A stretch of 64,000 nt of DNA from Cinnamomum chago (Eukaryota; Streptophyta; Magnoliopsida; Laurales; Lauraceae). The notes under the pieces were generated by a model. The model had not been told where the DNA came from, did not search any database, and saw only the letters and a program-made list of their open reading frames with translations. Shown one piece after another: positions 1 through 11,629 of this stretch; the first letter of the stretch is position 1, and every line of letters begins with the position of its first letter. The position numbers and the translations under genes were made by a program. Location of the stretch: positions 125,585,501 through 125,649,500 of the forward strand of contig CP142451.1 in the NCBI GenBank assembly GCA_038049695.1, in the 5' to 3' direction.

Positions 1-2442
1 GGTGATTTGGATGTAAAAAGAGCCAAAACGGAAAATCTGCATAAGTCCGTTTCGTGTTCACAGTCGACCGGCAGTGTTCCCGGTCGACCGGGACCTGCAG
101 GCCGGTCGACCGGCAACACTGCAACTGCAAATTTCTGCTCCCAGTTGCGAACTTCTGCAGACTGAGTTCCTTAGTATTCTTGGTCGACTGGGACCTATCC
201 TGGTCGACCGAGAATACTGAAAAATTGGAAATTCTGCTCCCAGTTGGAATTTTTCCTGCAGACTGAGTTTTAGTGTACCTGGTCGACTGGGACCTACCCT
301 GGTCGACCGGTAACACTGTAATTCATGAAAAACTGACCCTCAGCCATTTTCTTGCAGAAAATTCTATTTCTAATAGCCAGGTTGACCTGGAACACACTAT
401 CTCTACAAGAATTGACTGAAAGTTGGTTTTTCACCCGAAACTCAGACTCTTTACACCCAAATCAACTTGATACTTATAATTTATATTTAGAAAGTGTTTA
501 AAGCTGGGACATCAATCTTTCTAAGGTTTTTGGAGTATGCGGTCAATCACCCAGGCCAGGGGTTTGACCGGACACGCTGGAAACCTTTAGAAATGAAACA
601 AGTTTTCCAGGAAGCCTGATTCAGGTAATTTAGTGCACTCGGTTGATCCACCAGGCCAGGAGGTCAACCGAGCTCACTACACATCAGGTTCACCTGGGAA
701 ACTCCGATTTTCCAGTTTTCAACATTTTAGAGTTGTGATCAGTTGTGGGGCCCATTGACCATCCAAATGAGCATTTATCGATGTTCAAAGCCCGAGTCAA
801 CAGTGTGGCTCAACCTTGACTCGCGGGGACCACTGTTTAGTGTTTTGGTTGATAATCTAAGATGATTCGACCTCTAAGAGTTGTCAACGATGCCCTTAAC
901 CACCTAAGCACTAAACATAGTATTTTATGGCATTAATGACTTCGTTTAGAGATCGAATTACCGGAGATGGACCTGAACCCTATGTGGCCCATTACCTAGG
1001 ATTGGACCATTGTATTTTCCCTATTGATTCCTTCATTGAAGTTCATACTTCACATTTATTATTTATTGTCATTCTTAGATCTTTAGTGTAGCTGTTAACT
1101 ATTAATTTACATAATTGGAGGACCTGGACCTAGGATATCTTAGAGGTGACCCGATAGTGTGATTTGGGAGAACATTGACCCGTGTCTGTGTCTAGGCGGG
1201 CCCTTATTGGGCCTAAGTGTGGGATGTGTACCTTTAGATGGAAGAGGTAGTTTTTATTGGACTGTTAAGTCATAATGGATTAAAATGAACTGTTTATCAG
1301 TAGTAAATGGATTGTTGCCTCGTTTGGACAGATTTAGACCAGGCCATGTGCTGATGGGCCTTAATATGGATCCAACGAGTGGGCTTGGGCCTTGAATGAA
1401 ATCCATAGACTAAGTTGATATGTATGGACCTCATAGAGGTGTGGATATGACCTTGTTCACGCAAGGCAAAGCCTAGACAGACACAGACCCTTAGAGTTAT
1501 TCGTGAGTCGGCATGAACATTCACTCGGTTGATTTAAGCTCAGCTTATGGACTGATCATCCCCGGTAGGAGTTAGTTGAGTGTTGAGAAGCTATCATGAT
1601 GAGCGGTGTGGTTAAGACGGACGGTGTGATACCGTGTCCGGTCTTGAGTGATGACTGATGAGATGATGAGTTGATGAGTGATTTGCGGGATTAGTAATTC
1701 CCAGCACTGGTGAGATTTCCCCGCCGCAACTGTGTTCAGTATGGGAGGGTCGCGGCATAATATCCCGCGGTATTCCAGCTCGTGTGAATGTGCCATTTGG
1801 TTGTAGTAGTTTAGATGTTTTATATTTATCCTGATTCTCTATGATTATCATGCACAACTGCCTAGTTCTTTACCTTGTCATTCTTTAATTTATTTACCTG
1901 TCTCTATTCCTTTGATATATATGTTCTATGTTAGTAGTATGCTGTAACTTGCCAGATCTTTTAGATCTGACCCTTCATTGGTGCTTAGGCCTTGACCCAG
2001 AGATCCCTGATGATGCATTAGCTCTAGTGGAGGCACCTGTCGCTGGAGAGTTCGCGTGGGGCCCGGCCGACACGGACGTCGAGCCGGAGGGCGGAGACTA
2101 TTTACCAGGGTTTTGAGAGTCCTCTTTATTTTGGGTTTGAGAGGCATTTTTGTAATGAGTCGGGTAGAATCAAATATGTATTAACTTTGATTAACACTGA
2201 ATCTTTTAATTAGACTACTGTTCTGCTCACACTTAATATATATCGATACCTATTGCTTCCGCATTGTTTAAATTGTTATGCTTCCGCAAGATTTAAACAT
2301 TGAGTATTATGTTGGTCAAAAAGTTTTAAATTGGACCTCACTGCGGCCTACGATCTTGGAAGTTCTCGGGTTTTCCGGGAAGTAGCGCGCCAACTTCGGG
2401 TATCCGAACGATTATATCGGTATCCGGAATTGGGGCGTTACA
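1..2442 (+). mobile_element. 5' LTR (3' portion) of a long-LTR Ty3/gypsy retrotransposon
   Basis: The sequence ends in the LTR-type terminus GGGGCGTTACA at 2442. A tRNA-Met primer-binding site begins five bases later and a gag ORF about 170 bases downstream. This fixes the stretch as the 5' LTR of that element. The LTR start is not seen, so it is at least 2.4 kb long, a length typical of Tekay/Del-like chromoviruses; the family name is inferred. The first 700 bases hold a palindromic tandem array. The distal part (about 1990-2113) is GC-rich and open on the plus strand, encoding an acidic peptide with a loose counterpart in the LTRs at 5800 and 12300. The matching 3' LTR is not present in the window. 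Confidence 0.8.
54..392 (+). repeat. Palindromic tandem array in LTR, GTCGAC core
   Basis: Seven GTCGAC hexamers occur at 63, 83, 105, 183, 203, 282 and 302, usually inside the longer palindrome GGTCGACC. They lie in pairs about 20 bp apart, and each pair is enclosed by an outer inverted repeat: GCAGTGTT/AACACTGC, AGTATTCT/AGAATACT, then AGTGT/ACACT. The pairs recur with a period near 98 bp (unit starts about 118, 216, 315). A related palindrome CCAGGTTGACCTGG lies at 377-390, and decayed copies follow at about 540-580 and 635-680. The units could fold as nested hairpins in DNA or RNA. Confidence 0.85.
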
Positions 2443-2447
2443 TTTAT

Positions 2448-2459
2448 TGGTATCAGAGC
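2448..2459 (+). other. Primer-binding site for initiator tRNA-Met
   Basis: TGGTATCAGAGC is complementary to the 3' end of plant initiator tRNA-Met and is the usual minus-strand primer site of plant LTR retrotransposons. It starts five bases after the LTR end and defines the element as running on the plus strand. Confidence 0.9.
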
Positions 2460-2610
2460 GAGCCGGTCTCTAGGAAATAAAACACACTAGAAACCATAGG
2501 ACGTAGTGAGGATTCGAGTGATGGGATACGTGTGAGGACGATGGATTGGGTAGAGTCAGTGTAGTCTTAGGTTTTGGACTTAAACTGATACAAGTTCTTT
2601 TTCGCGACAG

Positions 2611-4125
2611 ATGTATGGAGATGGTGCACGCCCGGAGACGGTCGTTCTCGACGAGCAGTCCGCCCACGAGCGACGATTCGAGAGATTTCTTCAGGCCTTT
2701 CTCACTGCTCAGGAGGCCCAGACTGTAGCCCATCAGCGGCAGACGGAGGACTTCGCGCAGTTTCAGGCGCAGGTCCTGGATGTGGTCGATAGGATGGCTC
2801 CGCCAGCCCATGAGGATGCACCAGTTCGGGGAGCAGACCCGAACATGATTTTCGAGAAGTTCCTCAAGAGGGGACCCCCAGAGTTCACGGGCACAGAGGA
2901 TCCACTAGTGGCTGACGACTGGATCGTGCGGATGGAGAAGACTTTTAGAGTCTTCGAGTGCACCGGCCAGCAGAAGGTGCAGCTAGCTGCTTATATGTTC
3001 CGAGGAGTCGCTGAGGATTGGTGGAGGACTATTCAGCGACATTACGAGGCGATCGGGGATGAGATTGCTTGGACGGCCTTCAAGGCTGACTTCCTCCGGA
3101 AGTTCATTCCATCACACGTCAGAGACCGCAAGATGCGGGAGTTCCAGGCACTGGTGCAGGGCAGTATGACTGTCTACCAGTATGAGGTTCGTTTCACTCA
3201 GCTTTCTCGCTTCGCGGAGGCTCTAGTCACGCCTGAGTCGGAGAGGATCCGGCGGTTCGTCGAGGGACTGAGGGACGATATCCAGCTGAACATGTCATGC
3301 ATCGAGATTCACACCTATGAGGAGGCATTGAGGAGAGCCTGCTGGGCAGAGGAGCGTCTGCAGCGGATAGAGACTGGACAGCAGCAGAGACGGATCCGAG
3401 CCGCTCTGGCCAGACCACAGCCCGTGCCTCTACGACAGCGGCAGCCGTTCCAGAGGCAGCAGCCAGCAGGGCAGTATCAGCATCACCAGCAGCAGCAGCC
3501 GCACCGCAGACCCCGAGTGTGCTATGACTGCGGAGAGACAGGGCACATCTCCAGGTTTTGCCCACTACGTGGAGGACAGCCGCAGATGCTTCGACTTCCC
3601 GCACCTCCGGCAGCTCCAGCACCAGCTCCAGCGGCTCAGCCAGCACGTCCGGTCGCTTTAGCACCTCAGCAGCAGCAGTACCGTGCTCATCAGCAGCAGG
3701 TACGGGGACCTCAGCAGCCCAGAGGGCAACAATTTCAGCGAGGGCGTCATCAGAGGCACCAGGGCCAGCAACATCAGCAGCAGAGACCCCAGGCTGTGGG
3801 TCGAGCTTTCGCACTCACTCATGAGGACGCGGAGGCTGCAGGGGACGTCGTCGAAGGTACCCTTTCTATTTGTGATCATCCTGCTAGAGTATTACTAGAT
3901 CCAGGAGCGACACATTCGTTTGTGTCATCTGCTTTTGCTTTAGTCTTTGGCGGAGTAGGTGAGGCTATGCCCTGCACCTTAGTTGTGTCCACTCCGATGG
4001 GCAGGAGTGTAATGTGTCAGACTTACCACCCCAGATGCCGAGTGCAGATCGGGGAGTGCATTTTGCTGGTAGATCTGATCGTGCTACCCATACATTTTGC
4101 TTGCAGAAAGTGGTCTAATAAATAA
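2611..4125 (+). CDS. gag: Ty3/gypsy gag and start of protease, truncated
   Basis: This is the open 5' part of a gypsy gag-pol polyprotein. A retrotransposon gag core covers roughly residues 120-225 (GVAEDWW, then the Y-x-F-x-x-LSRFA region). A Gln/Arg/Pro-rich linker follows, and then a CCHC nucleocapsid knuckle CYDCGETGHISRFC at residues 304-317. The aspartic protease begins at residue 430 with DPGATHSFVS; Pro in place of Ser/Thr after the catalytic Asp is common in plant gypsy proteases. Homology stops near nucleotide 4095, just after the protease LIVLPI segment, and the last ten or so codons are chance reading into unrelated DNA. Reverse transcriptase, RNase H and integrase are absent, so the element is not autonomous. 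The initiator ATG at 2611 fits the spacing from the primer site. Confidence 0.9.
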   Translation: MYGDGARPETVVLDEQSAHERRFERFLQAFLTAQEAQTVAHQRQTEDFAQFQAQVLDVVDRMAPPAHEDAPVRGADPNMIFEKFLKRGPPEFTGTEDPLVADDWIVRMEKTFRVFECTGQQKVQLAAYMFRGVAEDWWRTIQRHYEAIGDEIAWTAFKADFLRKFIPSHVRDRKMREFQALVQGSMTVYQYEVRFTQLSRFAEALVTPESERIRRFVEGLRDDIQLNMSCIEIHTYEEALRRACWAEERLQRIETGQQQRRIRAALARPQPVPLRQRQPFQRQQPAGQYQHHQQQQPHRRPRVCYDCGETGHISRFCPLRGGQPQMLRLPAPPAAPAPAPAAQPARPVALAPQQQQYRAHQQQVRGPQQPRGQQFQRGRHQRHQGQQHQQQRPQAVGRAFALTHEDAEAAGDVVEGTLSICDHPARVLLDPGATHSFVSSAFALVFGGVGEAMPCTLVVSTPMGRSVMCQTYHPRCRVQIGECILLVDLIVLPIHFACRKWSNK

Positions 4126-5693
4126 TCTCCTAACTACTTCCCTACCTAATCCCCAATCATCACGAGACATGTATCATTGGATTCTACGCTCAAAGAACTT
4201 TCCAACGGTATATGGCTCGCGGAATTCCGACGTATGGTTCAAAAGTTATGGCCCAAGTTTAACCCTTTATATATATAAAGTGCGACGGACCAACACGAGT
4301 CCGATTCATCGGATGGAGGATCCAACATTACCCACATGCATGTCAGCCATCAACGTGTCTTATCCTTTTATTTTATTTTTTTGACTCATCTTCTGTGATG
4401 ATGTCATGGCCATCAATGTTTCCCATTCTTTCTTTCTTTTTTATTCAATCATCCTATGCGCAGGTGTGGCCACTAAACATTCATCAATCAATGTGTCTTT
4501 TCAAAGCTGTCACCATTTACAAAAAAAATTGCCTCCGATCGATCGAACAAGAGGTCCGATCGATCAGTCTGAGATTTGTCTCAGTTAACTGGGAGCAATT
4601 TCAGTCCGATCGATCGGTCTGAAGGCCCGATCGATCGACACTGTAGCTGAGCCCGAAAATGGGTTTTTCTTCTTCCTTATTCCTGCATAAAACGAGCCTC
4701 CATGCTCCCCAATCATTTCAATCATTCTTTCCATCCATTCTATTAAATTAAAAACTTCCAAGGCTACCATTATAACATTTAATCCAATCCAAACCACAAA
4801 TCTAATCTAACATGTCAATCCCAATGAAATACCCACAATAAGCTTGGAATTTGGGTAATCTAACCATAGTATCATTGCAATCAAAAGAAGACAATACAGA
4901 CATGATTAAAGATAATTGCATATCTACTTGCCTCAACTAAGAAGATTAGAAATTGGAAAAGCTTGAGGAGAAGCCCTCTTTCGCAAAACCCACAATCTAA
5001 TCCGGCCAAACGCAATCTAGAACGCAACGGAGAAAAAAAGAAAGAAAAATATTATAATCCAACCTATTCTAAACAAAATAGAAAACGAATGGAAAAGTTG
5101 ATGATGGGAAAAGGCTTACCCACTAGTATCAATGGAGAGAGGAGATCGAAAGGAAGAAGATGTGCGATCCGGATCGCGGAGATGATCTCTTCCGAAGGGA
5201 GATCTAGGCTTGAGAAGATGAAGAGGGAGAACGAGGGCTGCTGTAACTCTCGTTGCAGAAGTGATAATGAGATTAGGGCTAATCCCTGTTTAAGAAGAAG
5301 AGAGGGAGGAAAAGACCGAATTGCCCTTTAAGTGGGTCCGGTGAAATAATGGACCATTTGAAGGGTTTCTGATCGTCGGATCGCGACGAGCCAAAAGACA
5401 AAAATGATCAACGCGGCGAGACCTTTCCAACGAACCCAAAATCACGGTGATGGGAATTTTTTCGGAAAAACACTCAATTTTTCCTAATTAGCAAACTACC
5501 CCCCTACTAGGATCAAAAGAACTCGAAATCAAACGAAACTTCGCAGACACTATCCTAACACTAAAAGAAACTCACTCAATGACTAAACCCACTTAAATAT
5601 CTAAAATACAATTAATTATAATAATAATAAAATAAACGGGTCAACGGACCTGTTATTGGGCCCAACTGACCCAGTAAGGTCGCGGACCTTACA
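4098..5693 (-). mobile_element. Second LTR family, minus strand, 3'-truncated
   Basis: Read on the minus strand the segment starts TGTAAGGTCCGCGACC at 5693, a normal LTR start, and runs through a pyrimidine-rich part typical of these long LTRs. It contains a palindrome array at 4535-4640, about 1.05-1.16 kb from its start. It joins the broken gag near 4098 without a primer site or polypurine tract. No target duplication matches across its ends: ATTGC follows 5693 but is not found at 4098. I read it as an LTR fragment that lost its 3' part, not a clean solo LTR. The left boundary is uncertain by tens of bases. Confidence 0.6.
4535..4640. repeat. Palindrome array in LTR, CGATCGATCG core
   Basis: Four copies of CCGATCGATCG or close variants start near 4535, 4555, 4605 and 4627. 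They form two pairs with about 20-bp spacing inside each pair. Variants end in AACA, AGTC, GGTC and ACAC. The layout (two pairs of short palindromes) matches the arrays at 54-392 and 13322-13410, but the sequence is different. Confidence 0.85.
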
Positions 5694-6334
5694 ATTGCCA
5701 TCCACTAAATTGCTCGTATTAAATTCAAAGTTGCAACATTATGTAATTTCTTATTGTGCTTATACTTGCTAAAATCGTCGTATTGAGATACTATATTTGG
5801 TGTCACAGACGCAGATGCAGCTCCCGGCCCTGAAGAGGCCCAGGAGAGAGAGGAGGGTACCCAAGAGGTACCAGCAGGATTAGAAGAGTGACCAGAACCA
5901 GGGCCAGCCTAGATTTGACCTCCTCGGGGCGCGAACTACACAAGTAGATACCATAGTTCGTGTGACTATCCTTTTCATATGGTCATACGAAATTCTTTTG
6001 AGGATACTTTTGGTAGTGAATGTATAGGTTCTTTCAATGGTTGTATATGGATTCTTTCATTGGTCCCTCTTTTGTAACTCAATGTATATACTTGTTTACT
6101 TCTTTTGTATCAAACTTAAATGTTTAATTGACCTTGATGGAATTTGATACCTTATATAAGTGAATTACGACTTTCGCTATATGAAATTGTTATGTATTCT
6201 CACATGTGGAATAGTCGATTTTCTCTCCTTCGTATGTTGTATTTGACTCGAGACAGGTACAATATACGGGAGTACGTGTGACACACCTCGGGGATTACCC
6301 TAGGCCAGGGTGATTTCGGGACCGGGATGTGACA
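5694..6334 (+). mobile_element. 3' fragment of third LTR family (inverted relative to 11785-14651)
   Basis: This segment matches the distal part of the solo LTR at 11785-14651 in the opposite orientation. Shared landmarks are a GTGTCACAGACGCAG stretch, an acidic ORF-like patch (here broken by a stop), and the terminal section with GTACAATATACGGGAGTACG, ending GGGATGTGACA at 6334. Its 5' part is missing, cut at the junction with the minus-strand LTR at 5693. With the solo LTR it forms an inverted pair about 5.5 kb apart. Confidence 0.8.
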
Positions 6335-6614
6335 ACATTTCAGATCAAAGATTCCCATACAAATAAAATGCTCATTTAGATAATGTGGACAGCTTAGAGA
6401 AATCGAGATTTGTAATGACAACACCACTGCTAAGAAAAATCATACTACACAAAGCACCATGAAGCTTCCATGGAAATCTCAGTGTGCTCACATGGGAATG
6501 AAACAAAATTAACAAAGTTTTTATTCAACTGTCAGTAGAATATTTCCATGCACCTCTTGTTGCATCTCCCTCATTTCTTTCACTCGCCATGCCACAACCA
6601 GAATCTATCTACAT
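6335..6614. other. Spacer downstream of BiP pseudogene
   Basis: This is the short stretch between the LTR terminus and the BiP stop codon. It probably includes the former 3' UTR of the BiP gene. I see no other feature in it. Confidence 0.4.
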
Positions 6615-7089
6615 CTACAATTCGCCGTTCGTTTCATCGACATCTTCCCACTCCGAAGAATCTGTAGAACCTCCACTCTTCTCATATACCTGTTTTATTA
6701 TTGGATTGCACACTGCTTCTAGCTCCTTCAACTTATCTTCATAATCAACTTTCTATGCATTTGGGTCATCATCCAACCATTCCAAAGCTTCCTCCAGCGT
6801 GCTTTCCATCTGTTCTTTATCATCCAAATCCATCTTGTCATTCATACTATTCTTCATGTTGTATGTGTAAGTCTCAAGTTTGTTCTTCGCATCAATTCTT
6901 TCCTTCCCCTTCTTGTCCTCTGCAAACTCCCCAGCTTCCTTCACCATTCTCTCAATTTCTTCCTGGCCAAGACGCCCTTTGTCATTGGTGATGGTAATGG
7001 ATCGCAACTTCGCGACCTTGTCCTCTGCCCTTACATTGAGTATACCATTTACAGCAACCTCATAGGTGACTTCAATCTGTGGAGTCCCC
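6615..7089 (-). pseudogene. BiP pseudogene, last exon (substrate-binding lid and C-terminus)
   Basis: This exon starts after an acceptor TTCCAG with [11 protein letters not shown], then [19 protein letters not shown] and the helical lid, and ends DVDETNGEL before a stop at 6615-6617. A stop codon lies after EWLDDDPNA near 6755, before [14 protein letters not shown], where the family has a sense codon. The ER-retrieval tetrapeptide HDEL is NGEL here. Confidence 0.9.
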
Positions 7090-10000
7090 CTGGAACAGAA
7101 AAGGTTATTTTTAGTTGCATTTCACTATTTACTTACATCTACTGTGAAAATATGCAGTCTGAGAGAAACTACAGTAGATGTAAAGAATATGAGTAAAAAC
7201 ACATCAATTAATGGTTCAAATCATTCATCTTGTGGCACCAAGAGCTGATATCAATGCCCAAAAAAAAGAAAAAAAGAAAAAAAGGGTATTTGATGGAAAC
7301 TTCAGGTCCCGCCAAATGACAATCTAGGTTGCTAAATATTGTTGGGCACTATTAGAAATGGTTGGTCAGCTCTCCCTGACTTGTGTATGGGGCATGATTG
7401 CATGATACTGTTGGAACATCTATATCTATACTATACTATACTATACTACTATTTCTATACTATACTATACTATATTATATATATATACTATTATATATAT
7501 ATATACTTATACTATATATATATATATATATAAAAGAGAGCAAGATGCACAACTTTTTACTTTTTTTTCACTACACACTTGCCCAATCACATGCAAGATG
7601 TGGGCCCCACTTAAGATAATAATAATAATAATAAGATGATAAAAGATAAGAACTTGTGTGGGCCCCACTTAGATAATAATAATATAATCTATATATTATT
7701 ATTACCCTTCTAAAAGAGAAGAACTTGTGTGGGCCCCACCTATATAATAATAATATAATCTATACATTATTATTATTATTACTATTTCTCTATCTCTATC
7801 TCTGTCTCTATATCTATATCTATATCTATATCTATCTATATCTATACATCTAGACCCTTATATAAAAGAGAGTAAAGTATAATATTTTTTCACTACACAC
7901 CTCCCAATAAAATGCAAAATGTGGGCCCACTCAGTATTCTCCATCTCTCTATCTCTATCTTTCTATCTATCTATCTACTCTTATAAAAGAGAACAAAATG
8001 ACAATACTTTTCACTACACACCATGGCCCACTTATAATTTTCACTAAAGTGTAGTATTTTTTCACCACACACATGTCTAATAAAATGCAAGATGTGGGCC
8101 CCACTTAGTATGATTATTTTTCACTACAAACATGCCCAATAAAATGCAAGATGTGGGCCCCACTTAGTATTATTATAGATATATATATAGATATTCTCAA
8201 TAAACTGCACGATGTGGACCCCTCTTAGTATTATTATATTTTTCACTATACACCTGCCCAACAAAATGCAAGAAAAGAAATCAAGTGTATTTTACTTACT
8301 ATCTTTTTAGTGTTCAATACTTATAATTTTGTGGGCACTTTTAAATTCTTCGCTATTAGCTTAAAAATCAGTTTAAAAGTCGCGACAAAAGGTATTAACT
8401 AGCTTGCTACTTTTGTTATTGTTGCTGGTGGTCAATTGGTGGTTGTGTTATAATTCAAATATCAAATTGACTACATATGAGAGAATTAACCTTCTCTTTT
8501 TTTAACCTGAAACAATTCTAATTGTGCAAATAGTTTTTATTTTGTTATTTTTATTTTTCTTTTTTGGTGGAAGTAAAAGATACTTGAGTGGTATTTGTAT
8601 TAGAAATTTGAGAGTTAAGAACATCAGAGAACTCCGGGAGGTTTCCAGAAGATATGAGATTATTTTCTTTGTACGGATGTAATCCTTTGTTATTATTTTT
8701 TAAATATTAACCCTTTAATCTTTTGTGCACTAACCTTAAATATTTGTAATTTGATGATCCTTTAGTTGTATATTATTTATTATGGCCTTTAAAAAAGGTA
8801 TAGGGACCTCCAAAACTTATAAGCAAATCCCATATATACAAGTACTATGCTTGCACTATTGCTTTATGTTTTAGTTTTTTCTTTTTCTTTTTAAAAAAAA
8901 AGCAACAACTGACAAAATATCATAAATAAGAAAGTGAAATGTACAAACTTAAACTCATTTTATGTCCGCCCTGTTTTTTTCTCTCTTTTAATGAAAGTTA
9001 CCATGAAAAAAAAAATAACTATTCTTTTCCCTTTTGCTTCATGTGTTTGTATTTTATTTAATTAGAATAATTGAGTTTTCAATATGACATAATAGTTATA
9101 TTGATCTTGATTTATACCCCTATTAGAAGAATAATCACAAGTTGGATAATGTGTTAACTACTACTAATTATTGGTTCTCTTCTAATATTAATGATTGCTA
9201 AAGATAATTTCATAAATGCAATTTAGTGGTAGGTCTTATAGATTGCTATCGTAAAATTATTATTGTTCTGTACAATTTTTTTGTTTGTTGATATATAACT
9301 TTTGTGAATTTTTTTATTATAAAAGGGCATTTCAAGGGCATGAATATATTTATTTATTATTGCTCTTACTCATGAGGTTTAAATTGAAAAACTTTGATAA
9401 TTTTCTAACACATTTATTTCTTTCATCATTGCAAGCTTTTTCTTCTTGTTGTTGTTCTTCTTCTTTTCATATATTTCAATGAAGCGTCTTGCATTTCCTT
9501 AAAGGAAAAACGAGAATCTCATAGAAACTGCTTGTTATGCTAACTTTACTACTAACTTCAGAGTCAATGAATAAAGTGATCATTTTAAGTGTAAACAATT
9601 AAAATAAGTATTTGATGTTAAACTGCAACAAATTCAGTTTGTCTTTGTTCGTTTCGAATTTTTCTTACTTTGATCAGCACTCCCATCCTCTATACGGAAC
9701 ATAGCAGAATAGTTGATTTAGAATACCTATGTTACATTTTTATGCATTTCTCAAGAGGAAGGTCCAATTCTTTTGCCAGATTTGTATTTGTAGTTTTTTG
9801 TATTTTGATATTTTTTCCCTATGGATGTCTCTATTTGTAAGCTTCCATTTAACTAAACTTTTATGATTACTTTGTATTATTCTTTTATTACTGGGTGTAA
9901 AATATAGCACTTTATATCAAGTAAAAAGAAGATGCTGACTTTTAGAGAGGTGTTGCCTCTTTTTACCTGATAGTGGTCCGTCTTATAAAATAAAACAACG

Positions 10001-11209
10001 CACATGTTAAATACTAATATTGATCAACAGGTGCTCTGCAAATCTTACTCGTCAGAGTTCATATAATAGTTCCACCATTGTTGATTCCTGTCGCTTGAGG
10101 ACAAGCCGGATTACTTCATTATTCTTGACGATCTGTGTGAGATGTTATTTTTCATTATAAGTTAAAACTAAAACCACCATCTCAGTTTTTTTTATTCTGA
10201 TGTCCTTAGGTAGGATACAATTTATTTTTTTTCCCTTAATAGAATCTGATTTTGTAGTGAACATAAAATGTTCATGGTGATTGGTTAAAACGGTAAACTC
10301 ATTTGGTTCTTAGTTTTTTTTTTTTTTTTATAAAACTGCAGGTTATCAATTTGCCTATGCTTTTGACTGGACTCCAACTTTAGCAGGTCCAGTCTACCAA
10401 GAAATTGATAAGTCGACCTGATAGATTAAATAAAGTAAATTTAAATTTCTTAGTACACATTCACGATAAAATATCTAGAAATATGTGATTTATATCATCA
10501 AAAAGTTATATAAATTCCATATTGATGGTCTTTGAGATCTCATTTTTCTCACTATATCATCGTTTTATTGTTTTCAAATGTATATGAAAAAAGTATTGTC
10601 AGTTGTTTTGGACATTGCACGGGCCTTGCAATTTACTATCACTCATTTTCTGTTGAAAGTTGATTTTTAAATGTATTTCAGCTTCTACTAAATTTTTTAA
10701 AAGCTTTATTTTTTAAAAAATTTCTTAGTAAAACTGTGTGTTCGGTGCACGTGTAGGGCTCCACTAGTTTTCCATAAACGTGGCCTCTGTGACCACACCT
10801 TTGGTGATCCAATAATTTATAAAACTCGGGCTCAATAGCACCAAGCTGCCAAACTTTGAGCCACAAATTGTGTGTATCTTTGATGGAAGGAGACTGGAAT
10901 CTCTATAAATCCCTATTGTTTTTTTTTGTCACTCTCTCTCTCTCTCTAAGTCATCTTAGCCATATTCATGATAAACATTACCATTTAAGCATAGAAAAAA
11001 GTTGATGAGGGAAAAAAGAAAAGAGGCCTTTAGTTAAACAACAATCAAGCTTCGTCTAAATCCATGGTGAAAGGCATATTTCTTATTTTAGCAGTTTAGA
11101 GTTTTGTTGAATGCATTCCAACTTATAAATTGTGCATAAAATTGTACCATTGCCTCAAGGTACTCCTTTTCTTTTATTCTTTCTCCAGAGTTCAGCTTAT
11201 AACATTTAA
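7090..11209 (-). other. Expanded BiP intron, AT-rich, with minisatellite
   Basis: This 4.1-kb interval separates two adjacent BiP exons, so it was an intron that has grown. A degenerate minisatellite occupies about 7430-8280. From about 8300 to 11200 I see only AT-rich DNA with homopolymer runs and no coding homology; the small open frames there resemble nothing I know. Confidence 0.6.
7427..8280. repeat. Degenerate minisatellite with GTGGGCCCCAC core, plus microsatellites
   Basis: About eight copies of a roughly 60-75-bp unit can be followed. The unit is TTTTTCACTACACAC, then CCCAATAAAATGCAAG, then ATGTGGGCCCCACTTAGTATTATT, clearest at 7556-7620, 7885-7935, 8045-8110, 8115-8170 and 8195-8280. 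Tracts of CTATA, AT, AATAAT and ATCTAT lie between and within the copies. Confidence 0.75.
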
Positions 11210-11292
11210 CTTGGAGCTGGTGGAATGCCATATAGATCAAATCTTCCAAGCTCATTACAATCCTTAGTCAAACTCCTCTCACCCTCGTAGAC
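11210..11292 (-). pseudogene. BiP pseudogene exon ([11 protein letters not shown] segment)
   Basis: This 83-bp exon follows an acceptor CGTCCAG and reads [20 protein letters not shown], then YGIPPAP. That is the conserved substrate-binding-domain segment of BiP. The donor reads CCAAG/TTAAAT, where the frame of the next exon expects a GT after AG, so the splice site looks damaged. Confidence 0.9.
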
Positions 11293-11377
11293 CTGGACGT
11301 TTTTTTTCAGAAAATTAAGAAACCTTCAAGAAGGACTATTTAAGGAAATCTGGGCCACTCAAAATCTGTCTACTTAC

Positions 11378-11541
11378 CTTGATTGACATGTTGTTTCCCC
11401 ATCTTGAGAAGCTGCAAAGACCTGAGATTTCTTGGTTGGAACCACTGTATTCCTAGGAATCAACTTGGTCATGACCCTACCAATAGTCTCAATTCCCAAA
11501 CTAAAGGGTGTAACATTGAGCAAAACCATGCATGCAAACAT
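11378..11541 (-). pseudogene. BiP pseudogene exon ([18 protein letters not shown] segment)
   Basis: This exon encodes [20 protein letters not shown], then [21 protein letters not shown]. One base is missing in the codons for GETTV, shifting the frame just before an intact donor AAG/GTAAGT. No AG acceptor exists at the upstream boundary, where the sequence reads TTTGCATGCATG. Confidence 0.88.
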
Positions 11542-11629
11542 GAATAAATTGTAAATAAGCCAAGACATCTAAGACTGCACTTTATTTCAACACCGGCTGG
11601 ATGCAACTGATCATAATGTTATTATTTAC

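Noticed and set aside
3227..3879. Long open frames on the minus strand and in other plus frames opposite gag
   Set aside because: They are GC-rich shadows of the gag reading frame with low-complexity products and no domain.
2611..4125. Gag-protease ORF read as a functional host gene
   Set aside because: It follows an LTR end and tRNA primer site directly and carries gag, CCHC and retropepsin signatures; it is a truncated retrotransposon ORF.
4963..5331. A 122-residue open frame on the plus strand
   Set aside because: It lies antisense inside an LTR, is Lys/Arg/Glu-rich from purine-rich DNA and matches no family I know.
4098..5693. A complete solo LTR with target duplication
   Set aside because: ATTGC at 5694 has no partner at 4098, and the distal third of the LTR seen in related copies is missing.
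7427..8280. CRISPR-like array in the spaced repeats
   Set aside because: The units are degenerate minisatellite copies with no constant repeat and unique spacers, in a plant nuclear genome.
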